Source: CBFHMJ01 sp965656875 (GTDB lineage: Bacteria > Pseudomonadota > Gammaproteobacteria > Enterobacterales > Alteromonadaceae). From it: a stretch of DNA of 64,000 nucleotides. Of this stretch, positions 1 through 9,075 are shown in pieces. The stretch's first letter is position 1; each line of letters starts with the position of its first letter. The position numbers were made by a program, and so were the translations under genes. The DNA is taken from the NCBI GenBank assembly GCA_965656875.1, contig CBFHMJ010000038.1, forward strand, positions 124,001-188,000, given 5' to 3'. Under the pieces are notes generated by a model, which did not search any database, was not told where the DNA came from, and saw only the letters and a program-made list of their open reading frames with translations.

Positions 1-205
1 GTAGAGAAATTGAGATTATTGAGTCGTTCAATATGAATCAAAAGTTCTAATACCGTTGGTTCAAAAAAAGATATCCAACTTTTTGGCTCTTTTTGTATCT
101 CCAATATATGACTCAAACTCAATCCTTGTGGTTTAGTTAGTAGTTTATTTCCAGAGCGTGTTGACCTTTGCAGGTAGGTTTATTAAATGGCCGTTGTTCG
201 CTCAT
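1..205 (-). pseudogene. Possible 5' part of an unidentified gene, apparently frameshifted
   Basis: On the minus strand a frame stays open from about base 182 to the window edge, giving roughly 60 codons of protein-like composition (it contains LTKPQGLSLSHI and FFEPTVLELLIHIERL). No ATG lies in this frame. An ATG at 205 opens another frame (MSEQRPFNKPT...) that would join the first after a one- or two-base shift near 170-180. It may be the damaged start of a gene lying to the left, or a chance open frame in AT-rich DNA. I do not recognise the family. The rest of the stretch before the chemoreceptor holds nothing clear. Confidence 0.2.
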
Positions 206-288
206 AGCTGTCTGTCAGTAAAGCCTAAACTAAAAGAACAGATATGAGCTACTACACATTATTTTTTCAATTGATGTATTGCTCAGTA

Positions 289-2271
289 TTAATTCTCAAA
301 ATATGACATGTCTTTCTCAAGCTCATGAGCCAGTCTTGAAAGTTCTGTTGCTGCATGGCTGGTTTCCTTCGCCCCTGAATGCGTCTGGGTAGCGATTGCA
401 TCAATCTGATGGATTTTTTCAGCTACCTGAGAGGTTAATTCAACCTGCTGTGTCGCCGCTCCAGAAATATCAGCATTCATAACGTTAATTTCCGAAACCA
501 CTTCATCAATCTTCATCAACGCGCCATTTACCGCATCAGCTTCCACTACACTGCTTTGCATCCGTTCCACACTCTGAATCATACTTTGCTGTGTCTGTTC
601 AGTCGCTTCCTGCAATTTGCCAATAATGGCGTGGATTTGCGCCGTTTGCGCCTGAGTTCGCTGAGCCAGCGTTCTTACTTCATCGGCTACCACAGCAAAC
701 CCTCGGCCTTGTTCACCAGCCCGTGCAGCCTCAATGGCCGCATTTAACGCCAACAGATTAGTTTGCTCTGCGATTCCCTGAATTGCAGATGACACCATAC
801 CAATGTCTTTACTGTCTGCAACCAGCCGATCCAGCGATTCTCGTGAAGCCAGCAACTCTTCCTGGGTTTTGGTCATCATAGTTTGTAGCTGCTTAATCAG
901 TAATTCCCCTTCCTGCGCTTCAGCTTTTGCTTTTTGGGCCGCATCTTCAGCACTATGTGCTGACGCTTCAATACCCGATGCTGATGATGTCACACCTTTG
1001 ATCGAATCGCTGATATCTGATGTTTGTTGCTCCTGATGAATGACATCAGTAATGGTTTTCTGCGTGACTACAACCATAGAATCCGACGAATCCGCCAACG
1101 TTTCACTGACATCAATAGCTCGTGCTACCAATGTTTGCAGCTGTTTTGTCATTTGATTAAACGATTCAGCAATCTCGTTTAATTCATCATTTCCGCTCAG
1201 GTGAATCTGAGTTGATAAAACGCCCTTATTAACTTCAGCAACGGCATTCTTCAATTCGCTGACATTCGCGGCTATAGAGAAATACATACCAAATAACAGG
1301 TAAATAGCGAGGAATGAACCGATGATAGATGCCATCAAGGTCCAGCGATTCGTCATCTTTGCTGATTCAATACGATTGTCCATAACACCTCGCAACACAG
1401 GCAGCATGGTATCTTTAAGACGTTTCAAATTTTCGGCGGTTAAATTTCCCTGGGTGATTACTTGTTGAGGAGAAACTTCTATTGAATCCGGGTCCAGTAT
1501 TCTTGATTTAACAAACCGTTGTAACCCACTGACTGAATCATACGCTTCAGACCACACTGGCCCCAGTGTTTTATTAATTTCAGGATTAAGGCGCAGGCTA
1601 AATTGCACCGCATTAGCAACCGACATTAGTCGCTCTGGCAGCAGCTGATTAGAATTCGAAAGACCAATGTAACTGTCTGGCGTAAATTGTCCTCTCGCAG
1701 CTACCCCTGTTGCTTCCTGGCTGACCGCACTTAGTTGAGCTAACAAACCCGGGCCTTCGCTAATCAGTACTTTAATCAAATTACTGGAATCTATAGACAG
1801 GTCGAGTTCAAGGTTACTGATATTGGCAATGTCTTGCTGATAATCAGCCAGGGCGGTCATGACTTCGGCTATATCTGTATCTGGCGTGATGTCGGTATAA
1901 CCCAATAGTTTATCTCGCGACCCCTGCACCAGATTGGCTTTATCAGCCAGCCCCTCAGGCACCACTATCGCTTTTTTTAACGCCGAAGATGCTTGCTGAC
2001 CCAGCGCATCAATATTGCTGGCATTCGCCTGCACCGCATTAGAATATTCAGTAACGGCAAAGAAGCTTTTCCAGACACGGTCAACAACCTGCAAACCAAT
2101 AACTTCATGCTCAAGAAAATCAACTTTGCGACTTAGTTCCAGGTGAAGAAATACCTGGGTAATAAGGAGGGGAACCAGGAAGATTAAACTGACTACGAAA
2201 AACTTTTTGGAGTAACGCAGGTTACCGATAAAAATAGTGGCAGGAGAAGTCAGGTCTTTCAGCAATTTCAT
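289..2271 (-). CDS. Methyl-accepting chemotaxis protein
   Basis: Transmembrane chemoreceptor of 660 residues that should relay a periplasmic stimulus to CheA/CheW. A short cytoplasmic N-terminus precedes a membrane segment near residues 25-46. A periplasmic helical domain follows to about 310, then a second membrane segment (about 311-335), a HAMP domain, and the cytoplasmic signalling domain. The conserved hairpin tip is visible (IAEQTNLLALNAAIEAARAG, then GFAVVADEVRTLAQRT). The C-terminus has no NWETF-like CheR-docking pentapeptide. The start has a GGAG ribosome site. It lies 28 bp downstream of ubiA on the same strand and may be read through from it, although no functional link is apparent. 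The ligand cannot be predicted. Confidence 0.93.
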   Translation of the reverse strand: MKLLKDLTSPATIFIGNLRYSKKFFVVSLIFLVPLLITQVFLHLELSRKVDFLEHEVIGLQVVDRVWKSFFAVTEYSNAVQANASNIDALGQQASSALKKAIVVPEGLADKANLVQGSRDKLLGYTDITPDTDIAEVMTALADYQQDIANISNLELDLSIDSSNLIKVLISEGPGLLAQLSAVSQEATGVAARGQFTPDSYIGLSNSNQLLPERLMSVANAVQFSLRLNPEINKTLGPVWSEAYDSVSGLQRFVKSRILDPDSIEVSPQQVITQGNLTAENLKRLKDTMLPVLRGVMDNRIESAKMTNRWTLMASIIGSFLAIYLLFGMYFSIAANVSELKNAVAEVNKGVLSTQIHLSGNDELNEIAESFNQMTKQLQTLVARAIDVSETLADSSDSMVVVTQKTITDVIHQEQQTSDISDSIKGVTSSASGIEASAHSAEDAAQKAKAEAQEGELLIKQLQTMMTKTQEELLASRESLDRLVADSKDIGMVSSAIQGIAEQTNLLALNAAIEAARAGEQGRGFAVVADEVRTLAQRTQAQTAQIHAIIGKLQEATEQTQQSMIQSVERMQSSVVEADAVNGALMKIDEVVSEINVMNADISGAATQQVELTSQVAEKIHQIDAIATQTHSGAKETSHAATELSRLAHELEKDMSYFEN

Positions 2272-2299
2272 ACATTACTCCAATGTTATTATTGAGCTC

Positions 2300-3187
2300 T
2301 TATATCATGAGATAATGCCCCGCTATGCCCGCCAGAATAACCAGGCCAAAATAATGGCTTTGTCGGAACGCCATGAAACATGCATCACGCTCTCTCGTTC
2401 TTATTTGCCATTGCTGAAACAACACTAATGCACTGGCAATAAATAAACTTACAAAGTAAACGGCGGATAGCGCTTTTGCTTCTCCAACAATCCAGAGAAG
2501 AAAAAGTACAACTATTTGCAAAAACAGAATCATAATTCTGTCTAACTGACCGAAGAAAATAGCTGTTGATTTCACACCAATTTTCAAATCATCGTCACGG
2601 TCCACCATAGCGTAAATCGTGTCGTATGCAACTGTCCAAAGCAAATTTGCACCATAAATCAACCACACCACATACGGTAATTCATTTACAGTAGCCATGA
2701 ACACCATAGGTATCGACCAGCTAAACGCAGCTCCAAGCACTACCTGAGGAAAATGGGTATATCGCTTCATAAAGGGATACGAGATTGCTAATCCCAATCC
2801 CACAAACGATAAAATTATAGTTGGCAATCCTAAAAACAGTACCAGGATAAACGCTACCGCTATTAATATTGTGAAAAGCTGTAACGCTTCTCTCGCTGTT
2901 GCAGCTCCTGATGCTAATGGTCGCTCTTTCGTTCTCTTCACGCTGCCATCAATTTTTCTGTCTGCATAATCATTAATCACACAACCCGCTGAGCGCATAA
3001 CGAATACACCCAGACTAAAAATAATGAACGTGGTTACATCAGGTACACCTTCAGCCGCCAGAAACAACGCCCAATACGTCGGCCAAAGTAGCAAGTACGT
3101 TCCTACCGGCTTGTCTGTCCGCATCAATGCTTTATAAGCACTTAAATTCTGCCAGCTCAGGTTACTCGTCAATGAATTTGCATTCAC
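2300..3187 (-). CDS. ubiA: 4-hydroxybenzoate octaprenyltransferase UbiA
   Basis: Integral membrane prenyltransferase that attaches the polyprenyl tail to 4-hydroxybenzoate in ubiquinone synthesis. At 295 residues it has the normal length. The first aspartate-rich motif is complete (NDYADRKIDGSVKRTKERP), and the second appears as YDTIYAMVDRDDD followed by KIGVKSTAIFFG; both bind the Mg-pyrophosphate. Several hydrophobic helices surround them. The start is GTG, overlapping the ubiC stop as GTGA, so the two genes are translationally coupled and supply consecutive steps (chorismate to 4-hydroxybenzoate to prenylated product). Confidence 0.97.
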   Translation of the reverse strand: MNANSLTSNLSWQNLSAYKALMRTDKPVGTYLLLWPTYWALFLAAEGVPDVTTFIIFSLGVFVMRSAGCVINDYADRKIDGSVKRTKERPLASGAATAREALQLFTILIAVAFILVLFLGLPTIILSFVGLGLAISYPFMKRYTHFPQVVLGAAFSWSIPMVFMATVNELPYVVWLIYGANLLWTVAYDTIYAMVDRDDDLKIGVKSTAIFFGQLDRIMILFLQIVVLFLLWIVGEAKALSAVYFVSLFIASALVLFQQWQIRTRERDACFMAFRQSHYFGLVILAGIAGHYLMI

Positions 3188-3741
3188 CAGTACACCTCCG
3201 AATCGGGGAGAAAAACTTCTGTCACTGAAATCGGTTGATTATGAATCCGAAAAACAGAACGACGCCCCCATAAAGTTTCTTGCGGTTCTGCCAACACTTT
3301 TAAAGCAATCAATGAGCGCACTAATTGTGAATCAGCAGAAAAGGCTGCCGCCTGAATAGGCAGTCGGATCATTTCCTCATTGTTAAAAATCACTTCACCC
3401 AAAGGTTTAGTGCCTAATGAAGTAAGCGACGATAATCCATTTTCCAGAGAAGAGTCCGGTATGACAGACTGTGCATAAACAGCGGGCTTGCCATCGCAGA
3501 CCAACAACACTTCACGGACAAAAGCCTGATGAGCATCACAATCAAGCACCATGCGACTGTCATCCGATAACTGGATACGTTTCTCACTTAAAACCGTCAC
3601 TTCAAAGCGGCTGAATTTGTCTTTCAAACGTTGCGTCAGTGAGCTTGAATCAAACAACCAGTCATTTAACGTGTCTGAGACCGATTTAGCACAGGTTGAC
3701 CAGGCCCCCGTAAGACAAAGGGGGTACATGGTTTCCAACAT
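3184..3741 (-). CDS. ubiC: Chorismate pyruvate-lyase UbiC
   Basis: Soluble enzyme of 185 residues that removes pyruvate from chorismate to give 4-hydroxybenzoate, the first committed step of ubiquinone synthesis. It shows the family pattern: a variable N-terminus, a central FVREVLLVCDGKPAVYAQSVIP segment (second half of the conserved core), LGTKPLGEVIF, and the C-terminal WGRRSVF motif. The chosen ATG at 3741 has GGAAG seven bases upstream; a second ATG four codons later is less well placed. It is first in a coupled ubiC-ubiA unit. The upstream region is shared with the divergent rubredoxin reductase gene. Confidence 0.95.
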   Translation of the reverse strand: MLETMYPLCLTGAWSTCAKSVSDTLNDWLFDSSSLTQRLKDKFSRFEVTVLSEKRIQLSDDSRMVLDCDAHQAFVREVLLVCDGKPAVYAQSVIPDSSLENGLSSLTSLGTKPLGEVIFNNEEMIRLPIQAAAFSADSQLVRSLIALKVLAEPQETLWGRRSVFRIHNQPISVTEVFLPDSEVYW

Positions 3742-4033
3742 AAATTAACTTCCACTTAAGATAGATTGCATGACTCCTGCGATGCAGAAGAAAGCAAGAT
3801 GATGGCGCATTATCCCGAATTCACCTGAGATTAGCCATATGTCTGATCATTCAGATACAGTAGTCTTAACCGAATCTCTTATAACTGGATTGCTGTTAGA
3901 AGAAAGAGGTCCGAAAATAAAACCATTTATTAACTTATTTTTAATACTAATAAATAATTAATTCTTGTTTGTATGACATATAGAACCCTCATGATAGACT
4001 GTCCGCCGTTTATCATTCATCGAGATTATTATT

Positions 4034-5188
4034 ATGGATTTTGATTTAATCGTTATCGGCTCCGGGCTTGGTGGTTATGCTGTCGCAAAAGAGTATCGCC
4101 GTCTGAGCAGTGATTCATCAATTCTTATCCTTACCCAGGACGATGGTGTTTATTATTCAAAACCCATGCTGTCTACCGGATTTGCCAAAAAGAAAACAGC
4201 TGAAGATCTGGCTATGAAATCAGCTGAAAAAATGGCTGAAGAATTAACGATTCAGGTAAATACATTTACAGAGGTCACTGCAATTGACCGCAGTAGCAAG
4301 CAAGTAACGACGAATAAAGGTGACTTTACTTATAAGCATCTTGTGTTTGCGACAGGCGCAGCTCCGATAAAATTACCTTTACCGGAAATTACCGCGCCAC
4401 TGACCTACCACATCAACGATCTGATGGATTACGCAACCTTCAACAAAGATATCTCAGAGAAAGGCGTTAAAAAGATCACCATTATTGGTTCAGGTCTGGT
4501 TGGAACTGAATACGCCACCGACTTAACGACTGCGGGTTATGATGTTGACGTTATCGCTCTCGATGAAGCACCTTTACAATTGCTATTGCCTAAACAACTG
4601 GGCCTTGCTGTTCAAAACCAACTGGAAGAAGATGGCGTAACATGGCACTTCCAGACTAGTATTGCTGAAGTGGAAGCCGGTTCTGATCATCCATTAAAGA
4701 TCACGCTTCAAAACGGTAAAATACTGGATGCCGATCTGATTTTATCTGCGGTAGGCTTGAGACCACGAGCTGAAATAGCAAAAGCAGCGGGTATTAATGT
4801 CAATCGTGGCATTATTACAGACCAGCAATTAAGAACAAATGATCCAGATGTTTACGCCCTGGGTGACTGTGCTGAGATTTGTGACAACATTTTAATGTAT
4901 GTGCTGCCACTCAATTTCTCTGCGAAAGCGCTGGCCAAAACACTGGCTGGCGATGAAACCACATTATCTCTTCCTGCAATGCCAGTCGTTGTTAAAACCC
5001 CTACCTGTCCGGTTGTGAGTAATCCACCTAAGCACGGTATGACGGGCGAATGGCATGTTGAGGGTGAAGGAAGCGATTTGAAAGCTACCTTTATAGATAC
5101 AAATGGCGACATGCAAGGGTTCGCATTAACCGGGGCAAAAGTTGCCGAGCGAATTAAACTGGCAAAACAATTGCCACCTTTGTTATAA
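4034..5188 (+). CDS. Rubredoxin-NAD(+) reductase
   Basis: FAD-dependent oxidoreductase that passes electrons from NADH to rubredoxin, for example to feed an alkane hydroxylase or oxidative-stress reductases. The 384 residues match the usual RubB/AlkT length. The FAD-binding Rossmann motif is near residue 7 (VIGSGLGGYAVAKEY), the NAD-binding motif in the middle (ITIIGSGLVGTEYA), and the second FAD motif near the end (DVYALGDCAEI). It is transcribed away from ubiC, a neighbourhood also seen in pseudomonads, but no rubredoxin gene lies in the 292-bp gap or downstream. The partner must therefore be encoded elsewhere. Confidence 0.92.
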   Translation: MDFDLIVIGSGLGGYAVAKEYRRLSSDSSILILTQDDGVYYSKPMLSTGFAKKKTAEDLAMKSAEKMAEELTIQVNTFTEVTAIDRSSKQVTTNKGDFTYKHLVFATGAAPIKLPLPEITAPLTYHINDLMDYATFNKDISEKGVKKITIIGSGLVGTEYATDLTTAGYDVDVIALDEAPLQLLLPKQLGLAVQNQLEEDGVTWHFQTSIAEVEAGSDHPLKITLQNGKILDADLILSAVGLRPRAEIAKAAGINVNRGIITDQQLRTNDPDVYALGDCAEICDNILMYVLPLNFSAKALAKTLAGDETTLSLPAMPVVVKTPTCPVVSNPPKHGMTGEWHVEGEGSDLKATFIDTNGDMQGFALTGAKVAERIKLAKQLPPLL

Positions 5189-5199
5189 CGGTAGTAATA

Positions 5200-5222
5200 T
5201 GCATCCCTTATCAAGGGATGCA
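5200..5222. repeat. Ten-base-pair hairpin after the rubredoxin reductase gene
   Basis: A perfect inverted repeat (TGCATCCCTT, three-base loop, complement) begins 12 bp after the stop codon. No T-run follows, so it may stabilise the 3' end or be a weak terminator rather than a classical one. Confidence 0.45.
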
Positions 5223-5367
5223 CTGGAACCCGTTTAAAGCGCTACGACTGTTGAAAACGTAAGCAAAAACGGGCATTTGATTTATTCAATGCTATGAATT
5301 ATCAGCTTCCAGCTAAAATAAGGGAACTGGTCTATCTCAGGATACAATCGTTAATACGGAATCTGAC

Positions 5368-5766
5368 ATGTTGAAAGCATTTACCCGGATATCAACGCTG
5401 ATTTTTCTCCTGGTGACAGCAAATATCGCGCATGCTGAAACCAAGTCCTATGGTTATTATGGCTTTGAGCCAGATATCATTACCAATTACATCAACAATA
5501 AGAAGAAATTAGGCTATGTCCGCGTAACAGTAGAATTAATGCTTAACAACATTGATGATCTGGAAGTTGTCGAACATCATGCCCCATTACTTCGTGATGC
5601 AATCGTCGATATTCTTGGTAAAGAGAGTGAAGAGAAAATCAAATCTCTGACTGGACGGGAAGAAATCAGAAGTAAATGCATTGATAAAATCAAATCACTG
5701 CTAAAGAAAGAAACCGGTGAAGAAGTCGTAAAAAACGTACTATTTACCAAATACTTATACCACTAG
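5368..5766 (+). CDS. FliL-like secreted protein
   Basis: A 132-residue protein with an N-terminal signal peptide (cleavage likely after AHA near residue 23). The mature part resembles the periplasmic domain of the flagellar protein FliL: a YYGFEPDIITNY start, LGYVRVTVELML strand, HHAPLLRDAIVDIL helix, a KSLTGREEIR turn and a VLFTKYLYH end. FliL normally has an N-terminal membrane anchor and sits in a flagellar operon. This one appears to have a cleavable signal and no flagellar neighbours, so it is probably a paralogue with a separate or accessory role. It ends in a strong terminator. The family call is by recognised pattern. Confidence 0.75.
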   Translation: MLKAFTRISTLIFLLVTANIAHAETKSYGYYGFEPDIITNYINNKKKLGYVRVTVELMLNNIDDLEVVEHHAPLLRDAIVDILGKESEEKIKSLTGREEIRSKCIDKIKSLLKKETGEEVVKNVLFTKYLYH

Positions 5767-5786
5767 TTTCTTATTAAATCTTAAAA

Positions 5787-5818
5787 ACAAAAAAGCTCGC
5801 ATCAGCGAGCTTTTTTGT
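5787..5818. terminator. Bidirectional intrinsic terminator
   Basis: Perfectly symmetrical hairpin: a GCTCGC/GCGAGC stem with loop ATCA, flanked by an A-run on the left and six T's on the right. It lies between the FliL-like gene (plus) and the rhodanese gene (minus) and can serve both. Confidence 0.9.
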
Positions 5819-5859
5819 TAGTGTATCTTTTCAGCACAATCGTTTGTCAGAAATCAGAA

Positions 5860-6183
5860 TCACTCCAAACCTGCGACTGTTGGATTATTGAAAGCCCATG
5901 CCTCCATACCACCATCCATACTAAATGTAGCCTGACATCCCTGCTCTGCCAGAAATTGAGCCGCCTGCTGACTGCTATGGCCATGATAACAGACAACAAT
6001 CACGGGCGTTTCTTCTTCAATTTCAGCCAGAAACTGTTGAACATTGTGGTTACTCAAATGAATGGCGTTCTCAATATGTCCATTAGCAAAAGATACTTCA
6101 TCACGAATATCGACGACGCGAGTGTCTTCCTGCTGAAGTAGTTCTTTGGCCTGTTCAACTGAAATACGTTGGAATGACTGCAT
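5860..6183 (-). CDS. Rhodanese-type thiosulfate sulfurtransferase, GlpE-like
   Basis: Single-domain rhodanese of 107 residues. It starts with FQRISVEQAKELL, carries the VVDIRDEVSFANGHI substrate-entry segment, and has the active-site loop CYHGHSS with its catalytic cysteine, very close to the GlpE loop CYHGNSS. It ends with the typical DGGMEAW. The protein should transfer sulfane sulfur from thiosulfate to acceptors in the cytoplasm. It is the last gene of kbl-tdh-rhodanese, 12 bp after tdh, and ends before a bidirectional terminator. Whether the position beside threonine catabolism is functional is unknown. Confidence 0.9.
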   Translation of the reverse strand: MQSFQRISVEQAKELLQQEDTRVVDIRDEVSFANGHIENAIHLSNHNVQQFLAEIEEETPVIVVCYHGHSSQQAAQFLAEQGCQATFSMDGGMEAWAFNNPTVAGLE

Positions 6184-6195
6184 AAAAACTCCGAT

Positions 6196-7221
6196 TTAGT
6201 CCCAATTAAGAATGACTTTACCAGACATTCCCGAGTTCATCACATCAAATCCTTGTTGGAAATCCTCAATGTTGAAATGATGCGTGATCACAGGTGAAAT
6301 ATCTAAACCAGACTGGATTAAACTTGCCATTTTATACCAGGTTTCAAACATCTCCCGGCCGTAAATTCCTTTAAGTTCCAACCCTTTAAAGATAACCTGA
6401 TTCCAGTCGATTCCCATATCCGTCGGTGGAATACCCAGCATGGCGATTTTGCCGCCGTGATTCATATGCTTAAGCATGTCTTTAAAAGCTGGTGGCGCAC
6501 CTGACATCTCCAGGCCAACATCAAAGCCTTCGGTCATACCCAGTGTTGTCATCACTTCTGCCAGTGAGGTTTCAGCAGCATTGATCGCATGAGTAATGCC
6601 CATCTTTTTTGCCAGATCCAAACGGTACTGATTCACATCAGTCAGTACCACATGTCTCGCACCCACATGACGAGCAATAGCCGCAGCCATAATGCCAATC
6701 GGGCCCGCACCGGTGATCAACACATCTTCACCCACCATGCCAAATGACAACGCGGTATGAACGGCATTACCAAACGGGTCAAAAATAGAGGCTAAATCAT
6801 CTGAAATACTGTCTGGAATTTTAAAGGCGTTATAAGCAGGAATAACCAGATATTCAGCAAATGAACCTTCCCGGTTAACCCCTACGCCAACCGTGTTCTT
6901 ACATAAATGAACACGACCTGCTCGACAGTTTCGGCAATGACCACAAGTAATATGTCCTTCACCAGAAACACGATCACCAACGTAAAAGCCTTTTACTTCC
7001 TGCCCGACTTCAACAACTTCTCCTACATATTCATGACCAACAACCATAGGCACAGGAATAGTTTGTTGCGCCCATTCATCCCAGTTGTAAATATGAATAT
7101 CAGTACCACAGATAGCTGTCTTTCGGATTTTGATCTTGATGTCGTTGTGACCGACTTCAGGTTCTGGCGCATCTGTCATCCAGATGCCCTTTTCAGCTTT
7201 TAATTTAGCCAGTGCTCGCAT
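6196..7221 (-). CDS. tdh: L-threonine 3-dehydrogenase
   Basis: Zinc- and NAD-dependent dehydrogenase that oxidises L-threonine to 2-amino-3-ketobutyrate, the substrate of the next enzyme, Kbl. The 341 residues equal the usual length. The catalytic zinc site (AICGTDIHIYNWDEW with GHEYVGEV), the structural zinc cysteines (GHCRNCRAGRVHLC) and the Rossmann motif (ITGAGPIGIMAAAIA) are all present. GAGGC serves as ribosome site. It lies 33 bp after kbl, the order also found in E. coli (kbl-tdh). Confidence 0.97.
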   Translation of the reverse strand: MRALAKLKAEKGIWMTDAPEPEVGHNDIKIKIRKTAICGTDIHIYNWDEWAQQTIPVPMVVGHEYVGEVVEVGQEVKGFYVGDRVSGEGHITCGHCRNCRAGRVHLCKNTVGVGVNREGSFAEYLVIPAYNAFKIPDSISDDLASIFDPFGNAVHTALSFGMVGEDVLITGAGPIGIMAAAIARHVGARHVVLTDVNQYRLDLAKKMGITHAINAAETSLAEVMTTLGMTEGFDVGLEMSGAPPAFKDMLKHMNHGGKIAMLGIPPTDMGIDWNQVIFKGLELKGIYGREMFETWYKMASLIQSGLDISPVITHHFNIEDFQQGFDVMNSGMSGKVILNWD

Positions 7222-7254
7222 TAAATGTGCGCCTCAAATGTTCTTTGTTATTGC

Positions 7255-8472
7255 TTAAGGGGTGGTGGTCGTGGTGTCAATCACACCCAATTCACGACCG
7301 ATGCGAATGAATGCCTCAATCGCTTTATCTAACTGCTCTTTTGAGTGTGCCGCAGAGATCTGAGTACGAATACGAGCCTGACCTTTTGGCACGACAGGGT
7401 AAGAGAAACCAATGACATAGATACCTTCAGCTAACAGGCGATCTGCCATTTCAGACGCCAGTTTTGCATCACCCAACATGACAGGAATGATGGCATGATC
7501 TTTACCCGCACAGGTAAAGCCAGCTGCTTCCATTTTTTCACGGAAATAATTGGTGTTTTCCCAAAGTTTCGCCCGAAGCTCATCGCCTTCAGCCAACATA
7601 TCGATCACTTTGATTGATGCATTAACAATAGCCGGAGCAACTGAGTTAGAGAATAAGTATGGACGAGAACGCTGACGTAGCCACTCAACGATTTCTTTAC
7701 GACCCGATGTATAACCGCCTGATGCGCCACCCAAAGCTTTACCCAGTGTGCCAGTAATAATGTCAACGCGTTCAATAACGTCACAATATTCATGTGTACC
7801 ACGGCCATTCTCACCCACAAAACCGACTGCGTGAGAATCATCCACCATCACCATCGCACCGTATTTGTCAGCCAGATCACAAACCGTTTTCAGGTCAGCG
7901 ATAACACCATCCATTGAAAATACGCCGTCAGTTGCGATCATCTTGAAACGCGCACCATCGGCATTAGCCTGCTTCAGTTTTTCTTCCAGGTCTGCCATAT
8001 CATTATTGGCATAACGATAACGTTTTGCTTTACACAGACGAACACCATCGATAATGCTGGCATGATTCAGTGAGTCACTGATAATGGCATCTTCCGGACC
8101 AAACAAGGTTTCAAATAAGCCACCGTTTGCATCAAAGCATGATGAATAAAGAATCGTATCTTCTGTACCAAGAAAATCGCTGATTTTGTGCTCAAGTGTC
8201 TTATGAATATCCTGAGTACCACAGATGAAGCGAACTGACGCCATCCCAAAACCGTGCTCGTCAAGGCCCTGTTTTGCCGCATCAATCAATGCACTGTTGT
8301 TCGCAAGACCCAGGTAGTTGTTAGCACAGAAGTTGATAACTTCTTCACCACTACTGATAGCGATTTCGGCTTGTTGAGCCGACGTAATAACGCGCTCGCT
8401 TTTGTATAAACCTTCTTGTTTTACTTGTTCAGTTTCCTGCGTTAGCCAGGATAAAAAATCTGATGAATTCAC
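7255..8472 (-). CDS. kbl: Glycine C-acetyltransferase (2-amino-3-ketobutyrate CoA ligase)
   Basis: Pyridoxal-phosphate enzyme of the alpha-oxoamine synthase family that cleaves 2-amino-3-ketobutyrate with CoA to glycine and acetyl-CoA. The PLP lysine lies in DIITGTLGKALGGASGGY; the VMVDDSHAVGFVGENGRGT segment holds the cofactor-binding aspartate and histidine. I chose the GTG at 8472 (MNSSDFLSW, 405 residues), which has GGAG about six bases upstream. The longer frame would begin at a TTG nine codons earlier and would include that ribosome site. First gene of the kbl-tdh-rhodanese operon. Confidence 0.95.
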   Translation of the reverse strand: MNSSDFLSWLTQETEQVKQEGLYKSERVITSAQQAEIAISSGEEVINFCANNYLGLANNSALIDAAKQGLDEHGFGMASVRFICGTQDIHKTLEHKISDFLGTEDTILYSSCFDANGGLFETLFGPEDAIISDSLNHASIIDGVRLCKAKRYRYANNDMADLEEKLKQANADGARFKMIATDGVFSMDGVIADLKTVCDLADKYGAMVMVDDSHAVGFVGENGRGTHEYCDVIERVDIITGTLGKALGGASGGYTSGRKEIVEWLRQRSRPYLFSNSVAPAIVNASIKVIDMLAEGDELRAKLWENTNYFREKMEAAGFTCAGKDHAIIPVMLGDAKLASEMADRLLAEGIYVIGFSYPVVPKGQARIRTQISAAHSKEQLDKAIEAFIRIGRELGVIDTTTTTP

Positions 8473-9075
8473 GTCATTCTCCAATAGTGGGAAGTGCAAT
8501 TAACGGCACTTAATTGATAGTAGACAGCAAGGCGGGGATTTTAAAATGTAATAGTGTGAAATGCAGCAAATAAGTCAGATAAATAGCATATTAATGCCAT
8601 CTCCCCAGCCATGCTTATTTGCAGCCTTTCATTCTACAAACAGCCGTCTTTTCGGTGAGATGGTTAGCTTTCCGGTTCCCACCCGACATACACAACATGT
8701 TGAAAACACAAAATTAACACTAATTAAACACCAGACGTAAAGATAGCCGTACTAGTCCATCTGGTCCAACCAATGAGAATCGTCAGTTCACACGAGATAT
8801 TCGTCGAATATCACGCATAAAGATGATGGTTAAAACCCGTACTTGTTATCATTTATCTATAGTATTCAAGGCTTGTTAAACGTCATTTCAGTTACAAAAA
8901 TCAGACATAAACAAAGATATAACTGCTAACACTGTATTTAGTTAGCTAAATTCGCTGAACATCGCCAGAATACTGTTCAGTTGGTCAATATCTGACAAAT
9001 AATGATTGCAATTCATGCCGTCCTCAGTAAGCTATCAGCCCTTTGAAACTGACCCTCCGGATTATTTAACAGCCT
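8473..9075. other. Divergent intergenic region kbl / trmH
   Basis: About 600 bp with no convincing gene on either strand. It should hold the promoters for the kbl operon (leftward) and trmH (rightward). I looked for a glycine riboswitch ahead of kbl and did not find its conserved blocks. A 10-bp palindrome (CAACATGTTG) near 8694 is a possible regulator site. Confidence 0.5.

Noticed and set aside
4852..5223. 123-codon minus-strand frame opposite the rubredoxin reductase gene
   Set aside because: It lies almost wholly inside a well-supported enzyme gene and has no recognisable features.
8473..9075. Glycine riboswitch upstream of kbl
   Set aside because: Neither aptamer's conserved sequence could be found on the minus strand.
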